A stretch of 8,308 nucleotides of DNA from JBBSEZ01 sp038239195. Its GTDB lineage: Bacteria > Planctomycetota > Planctomycetia > Gemmatales > Gemmataceae. The stretch is from positions 1 through 8,308 of the forward strand of contig JBBSEZ010000437.1 of the NCBI GenBank assembly GCA_038239195.1. The letters are read 5' to 3'. Both the position numbers and the translations under genes were made by a program. Of this stretch, positions 5,311 through 8,308 are shown piece after piece. The notes under the pieces were generated by a model. The model worked only from the letters and a program-made list of their open reading frames with translations. It did no database searches and had not been told where the DNA came from. Numbering within the stretch: the first letter of the stretch is position 1; each line of letters starts with the position of its first letter.

Positions 5311-5799
5311 ATGCAGACGTCCGAGGCGTTGCGCGTGGGCGATGCTGCCGTGGTCGCTCGGTATTTGCACCTGCGCACCGTCCTTCACGATCGCCACCTG
5401 GCGCGCGTGGAGCGGCTGGTCGAGGAGCGCTACCTGGTCCAGCCGACGCGGCGCGTCCACCCCACGCTGGTGGCCCACGTCCGCACCGGCTTCGTGCGGC
5501 CCGGCGAGGGCGAGCTCTGGCCGGTCGTCTTCCTCACCACGGTGGACCTCAGCCTTGCGCTGGCCGTCGAGCTCAGTGCCGAGCGCGTCGCCCGCCTCGG
5601 CACCATGATCAACGGCCCGCAGCGCCTGCGCCACCGGAGCTGGGAGGACTGGTGGGGGTGGGAAAAGTCGGCCGGCGCGCTCCACCCGAGCTTTTTCGAG
5701 ATGCCCGCCGTACAGCAAGAGGAAGTCATTGCCGCCTGGTACGCCGAGGGCCTCGAATGGCTCGCCGGCAGCGGGCTGCTGCGCCGCAAACCGGGGTGA
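5311..5799 (+). CDS. Conserved-looking hypothetical protein upstream of ppc
   Basis: I do not recognise this 162-residue protein. It has no signal peptide or clear membrane segment and looks cytoplasmic. The N-terminal part (residues 11-50) is rich in charged residues with an amphipathic helical pattern. A hydrophobic stretch follows at 69-88 (LWPVVFLTTVDLSLALAVEL), less continuous than a transmembrane helix. A Trp cluster, WEDWWGWEKS, occupies 111-120, and the C-terminus (about 130-156) looks helical. The ATG at 5311 is preferred over an in-frame ATG at 5230 because GGAGGAG (5301-5307) precedes it. The ppc start follows the stop by 21 bases, so the two are probably co-transcribed. A link to PEP carboxylase or anaplerosis is suggested only by position. 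Confidence 0.75.
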   Translation: MQTSEALRVGDAAVVARYLHLRTVLHDRHLARVERLVEERYLVQPTRRVHPTLVAHVRTGFVRPGEGELWPVVFLTTVDLSLALAVELSAERVARLGTMINGPQRLRHRSWEDWWGWEKSAGALHPSFFEMPAVQQEEVIAAWYAEGLEWLAGSGLLRRKPG

Positions 5800-5820
5800 G
5801 CCCCGCCACGAGGACCACGC

Positions 5821-8308
5821 ATGGCCGCCGCCGCCCAGGACGCCCTCCGTGCCGACATCCGCCTGCTCGGCGACCAGCTTGGCCAGGCGCTCCGCCGCCT
5901 CGCGGGGCCTGCCGCCTTCGACCTCGAAGAGGAAGTCCGCGCCGCCGCCAAGGCGCTGCGCGCCGAGCCGTCTCTCGAGGAGGCGCGCCGGCTGCGCCAG
6001 CGCCTCGATGCCCTCGACGTTCCCGCCCTGCGCGGCCTCATCCGCGCCTTCAGCGTCTACTTCGACCTCGTCAACCTCGCCGAACAGCAGGCCCGGGTGC
6101 GGGCGCTGCGCGAGCGCGCCCGCCGTGCCGCCCCGGGCCCCGTGGGCGAGAGCATCGGCGCCGCCGTGCGCGAGCTGCGGGCCCGCAACGTCTCGGCCGA
6201 CCGGGTCCGGCAGTTCCTCGACCGCGCCTTCGTCTGCCCCGTCTTCACGGCGCACCCCAGCGAGGCGCGGCGGCGCACCGTCCTCGAAAAGATCTGGCGC
6301 GTCACCGACGAGCTCGATCGGCTCGAGCGCGTCGAGCTGCTGCCGCGCGAGCGCGAGGGGGCCATCGCCGCCATCGGCGAGGAGGTCGAGGGGCTCTGGC
6401 TGTCCGATCTGGTGCGGGCCCATCGGCCGACCGTCCTCGACGAAGTGCGCCAGGGGCTGGAGGTCGTCGAGGGCGCCCTGTTCGACGTCGTCCCCCGGAT
6501 CTACCGCGAGCTAGAGACGGCGCTGGCCGAGTCGTACCCCGAGCTCGTTGGGGGCGTGCCCGCGCTGCTCCGGTTCGGCTCGTGGATCGGCGGGGACCGC
6601 GACGGGCACCCCAACGTCACCCACGGCGTCACCGCTCAGGCGGTGCGCCTTCAGCAGGAGGCGGTGTTGCGGTACTACCGCCGCCAGATCGAAGACCTGG
6701 GCGGAAAGCTCAGCCTCACCGATCACTTCGCCCCGCCCGACGCCGCCTTGCACGAAGCGCTCCACCTGGACGTGGCGCTCCTGCCCGAGATTGCCCACCA
6801 CGCCGCCCACGAGCCCTACCGGCTCAAGTGCCGGGCGATCGCCGCGCGCATCGACCGCACCCTCGCCTACCTGCGCGACCTCAAACTGAGCTGGGGCGAG
6901 CCCGCGCCTCCGCCCCCGCCCACCGTCTACCTGGGCGGTCAGGAATTGCACCGCGACCTGACCGTGCTGGCCGACGCGCTGCGGCGCGCCAACGCCACGG
7001 CCGCCGCCTCCGGCGCCGTGCAAGACCTCCGCCGGCTCGTGGAGGTGTTCGGCGCTCACCTGCTCACCCTCGACGTCCGCCAGCACAGCGGGCGCCACGC
7101 CGACGCGCTGGCCGAGGTGTTTCGCTGGGCCGGCATCTGCCCCAACTACCGGCAGCTCGCGCCCGACGAGCGCTGCGCCCTGTTGGAGCGCGAGCTCGGC
7201 AACCCGCGCCCGCTGGTGCCGGCGCATCTGCCGTTCTCGCCCGCCACGGTCGAGGTCGTGCAGACGTTCCGCACCCTCTGCGCCATTCTGGAGCGGCAAT
7301 GTCCCGACGCGGTCCGCACCTACATCATTAGCATGGCGACCGAGCCGGCCCACTTGCTCGAGGTGCTGCTGCTGGCGCGCGAGGCGGGGCTGTTCCGCCC
7401 GGAGGATGGCGTCAGCCGGCTCGACGTCGTGCCGCTGTTCGAGACGCTGGAGGCGCTGCGCGGGGCGCCGGCCATCCTCACGAGGCTTTTCGAGCTGCCG
7501 GCATACCGGACACACTTGCGACTTCGGAACGACATGCAGGAGGTGATGATCGGCTATTCGGACAGCAACAAGGAGAGCGGGTTCTTGCAGTCGGTGTGGG
7601 CGCTGTACCGGGCGCAGGGCGACGCGGTGGCGGCGGGGGCGAAGGCGGGAGTGACGGTGCAGTTCTTCCACGGCCGGGGCGGGGCCGTCGGTCGAGGGGG
7701 CGGGCCGGCCAATCGAGCGATCGTGGCCCAGCCGCCCGGCACCGTCGAGGGCCGGCTGCGCATCACCGAGCAGGGAGAGGTGATCGCCGACCGCTACGGC
7801 CATCACGCCATCGCCGAGCGCCACCTGGAGCAGGTGCTGCACGCCGTCTTGCTGGCCAGCTTCCCCGTGGAGGACGACCGGCCCGACGCGGCCTGGGAGC
7901 GCGTCATGGACGGCCTGGCGGCGTCGGCCCGGCGACACTACCGGGCGCTGGTCTACGAGGACGCCGAGTTCCTCACCTACTTCGAGCAAGCCACGCCGCA
8001 GGCGGAGATATCGCGGCTCAAGATCGGCTCGCGGCCGGCGCGGCGCGGCGGGGCGACGGGCATCAACGACCTGCGGGCCATCCCCTGGGTCTTTAGCTGG
8101 ATGCAGAGCCGGCACACGCTGCCGGGCTGGTATGGGCTGGGCAGCGCGATGGAGGAACTGGTGCGGACCGAGCCCGAGGGGCTGGCGACGCTCCAGGCGA
8201 TGTACGAGCGCTGGCCGTTCTGGGCCACGGCGCTGGACAACGCCCAGATGATCCTGGCCAAGGCCGACCTGACCATCGCGCGCCTCTACGCCGACCTGGT
8301 GGAGGACC
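5821..8308 (+). CDS. ppc: Phosphoenolpyruvate carboxylase (3'-partial)
   Basis: This enzyme carboxylates phosphoenolpyruvate with bicarbonate to give oxaloacetate and phosphate, replenishing the TCA cycle in the cytoplasm. One open frame runs to the window edge: 829 codons, so against the usual 880-950 residues roughly the last 50-120 are missing, including the C-terminal NTG end. Diagnostic segments appear in order: FTAHPSEARRRT with His145 (E. coli His138), GSWIGGDRDGHPNVT (GDRDG 258-262), LDVRQHSGRH (417-426), GYSDSNKESGF with Lys584 (E. coli Lys546), FHGRGGAVGRGGGP with Arg619 and Arg625 (E. coli Arg581 and Arg587), RITEQGEVI (647-655), GSRPARR (736-742), LRAIPWVFSW and LPGWYGLG. Lys814 in LAKADL matches E. 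coli Lys773, part of the aspartate inhibition site, so feedback control is possible. Substitutions include HPSE for the usual HPTE and GDRDGHP for GDRDGNP. GAGGA (5810-5814) precedes the ATG by 6 bases. Confidence 0.97.
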   Translation, partial: MAAAAQDALRADIRLLGDQLGQALRRLAGPAAFDLEEEVRAAAKALRAEPSLEEARRLRQRLDALDVPALRGLIRAFSVYFDLVNLAEQQARVRALRERARRAAPGPVGESIGAAVRELRARNVSADRVRQFLDRAFVCPVFTAHPSEARRRTVLEKIWRVTDELDRLERVELLPREREGAIAAIGEEVEGLWLSDLVRAHRPTVLDEVRQGLEVVEGALFDVVPRIYRELETALAESYPELVGGVPALLRFGSWIGGDRDGHPNVTHGVTAQAVRLQQEAVLRYYRRQIEDLGGKLSLTDHFAPPDAALHEALHLDVALLPEIAHHAAHEPYRLKCRAIAARIDRTLAYLRDLKLSWGEPAPPPPPTVYLGGQELHRDLTVLADALRRANATAAASGAVQDLRRLVEVFGAHLLTLDVRQHSGRHADALAEVFRWAGICPNYRQLAPDERCALLERELGNPRPLVPAHLPFSPATVEVVQTFRTLCAILERQCPDAVRTYIISMATEPAHLLEVLLLAREAGLFRPEDGVSRLDVVPLFETLEALRGAPAILTRLFELPAYRTHLRLRNDMQEVMIGYSDSNKESGFLQSVWALYRAQGDAVAAGAKAGVTVQFFHGRGGAVGRGGGPANRAIVAQPPGTVEGRLRITEQGEVIADRYGHHAIAERHLEQVLHAVLLASFPVEDDRPDAAWERVMDGLAASARRHYRALVYEDAEFLTYFEQATPQAEISRLKIGSRPARRGGATGINDLRAIPWVFSWMQSRHTLPGWYGLGSAMEELVRTEPEGLATLQAMYERWPFWATALDNAQMILAKADLTIARLYADLVED

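Noticed and set aside
4683..7331. An 882-codon + strand open frame spanning the hydratase, the 162-residue gene and most of ppc
   Set aside because: Its translation is Arg/Gly/Pro/Ala-rich low-complexity sequence with no family motif, and it overlaps three well-supported genes in another frame. Long empty frames are expected at this GC content.
6511..8115. A 534-codon - strand open frame antisense to ppc
   Set aside because: It lies opposite strongly conserved PEPC motifs and has shadow-type composition; no recognisable domain.

Overview
The window is very GC-rich (about 70% by eye). It carries five complete protein genes on the + strand, one complete gene on the - strand, and one + strand gene cut by the right edge being among those five-plus-one (six real ORFs in total plus the partial one: see below). 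Listed plainly: one - strand gene (59-1438), five complete + strand genes (1618-5799) and one partial + strand gene (5821 onward). Several points suggest a planctomycete, perhaps of the Gemmata/Isosphaera type: strong GC bias, a secreted Pro/Gly/Met-rich hypothetical protein of a kind I associate with that phylum, a LolA-like secreted protein, short palindromic GC-rich intergenic repeats, and arrays of a GTCACCCT-type octamer. This assignment is inference from style and remembered families; no rRNA or marker gene is present to confirm it.

Left part (1-2544): a hairpin repeat built from AGCCGTCC octamers lies beyond the 3' end of a - strand gene for a secreted, low-complexity-flanked protein of unknown function. 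A 179-base divergent intergenic region separates it from a + strand gene for an exported protein that looks LolA-like.

Middle part (2602-5220): a compact operon-like trio. The first gene is the N-terminal (DUF1446) part of an AtuA-family protein. The second encodes the small AtuA C-terminal domain as a separate polypeptide. The third is a crotonase-fold hydratase whose active-site pattern resembles methylglutaconyl-CoA/isohexenylglutaconyl-CoA hydratases (LiuC/AtuE). The second and third genes overlap by an ATGA. The trio suggests a branched acyl-CoA or acyclic terpenoid/leucine-type catabolic step, but the carboxylase, dehydrogenase and lyase genes of the full pathway are not in the window.

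The most unusual sequence is at the junction of the two AtuA pieces. Octamer arrays in opposite orientations flank the start of the second gene and can fold into a stem with 36 of 38 positions paired around a 70-nt loop. The first gene's stop codon and the second gene's likely Shine-Dalgarno lie inside the stem, and the right-hand array is translated as an in-frame 8-residue repeat.

Right part (5311-8308): a 162-residue soluble Trp-rich protein that I do not recognise, followed after 21 bases by phosphoenolpyruvate carboxylase (ppc). The window ends inside ppc with 829 codons read and the C-terminus missing. I see no RNA genes, insertion sequence, CRISPR array, defence system or prophage gene. 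Gene-free stretches are all shorter than 300 bases.
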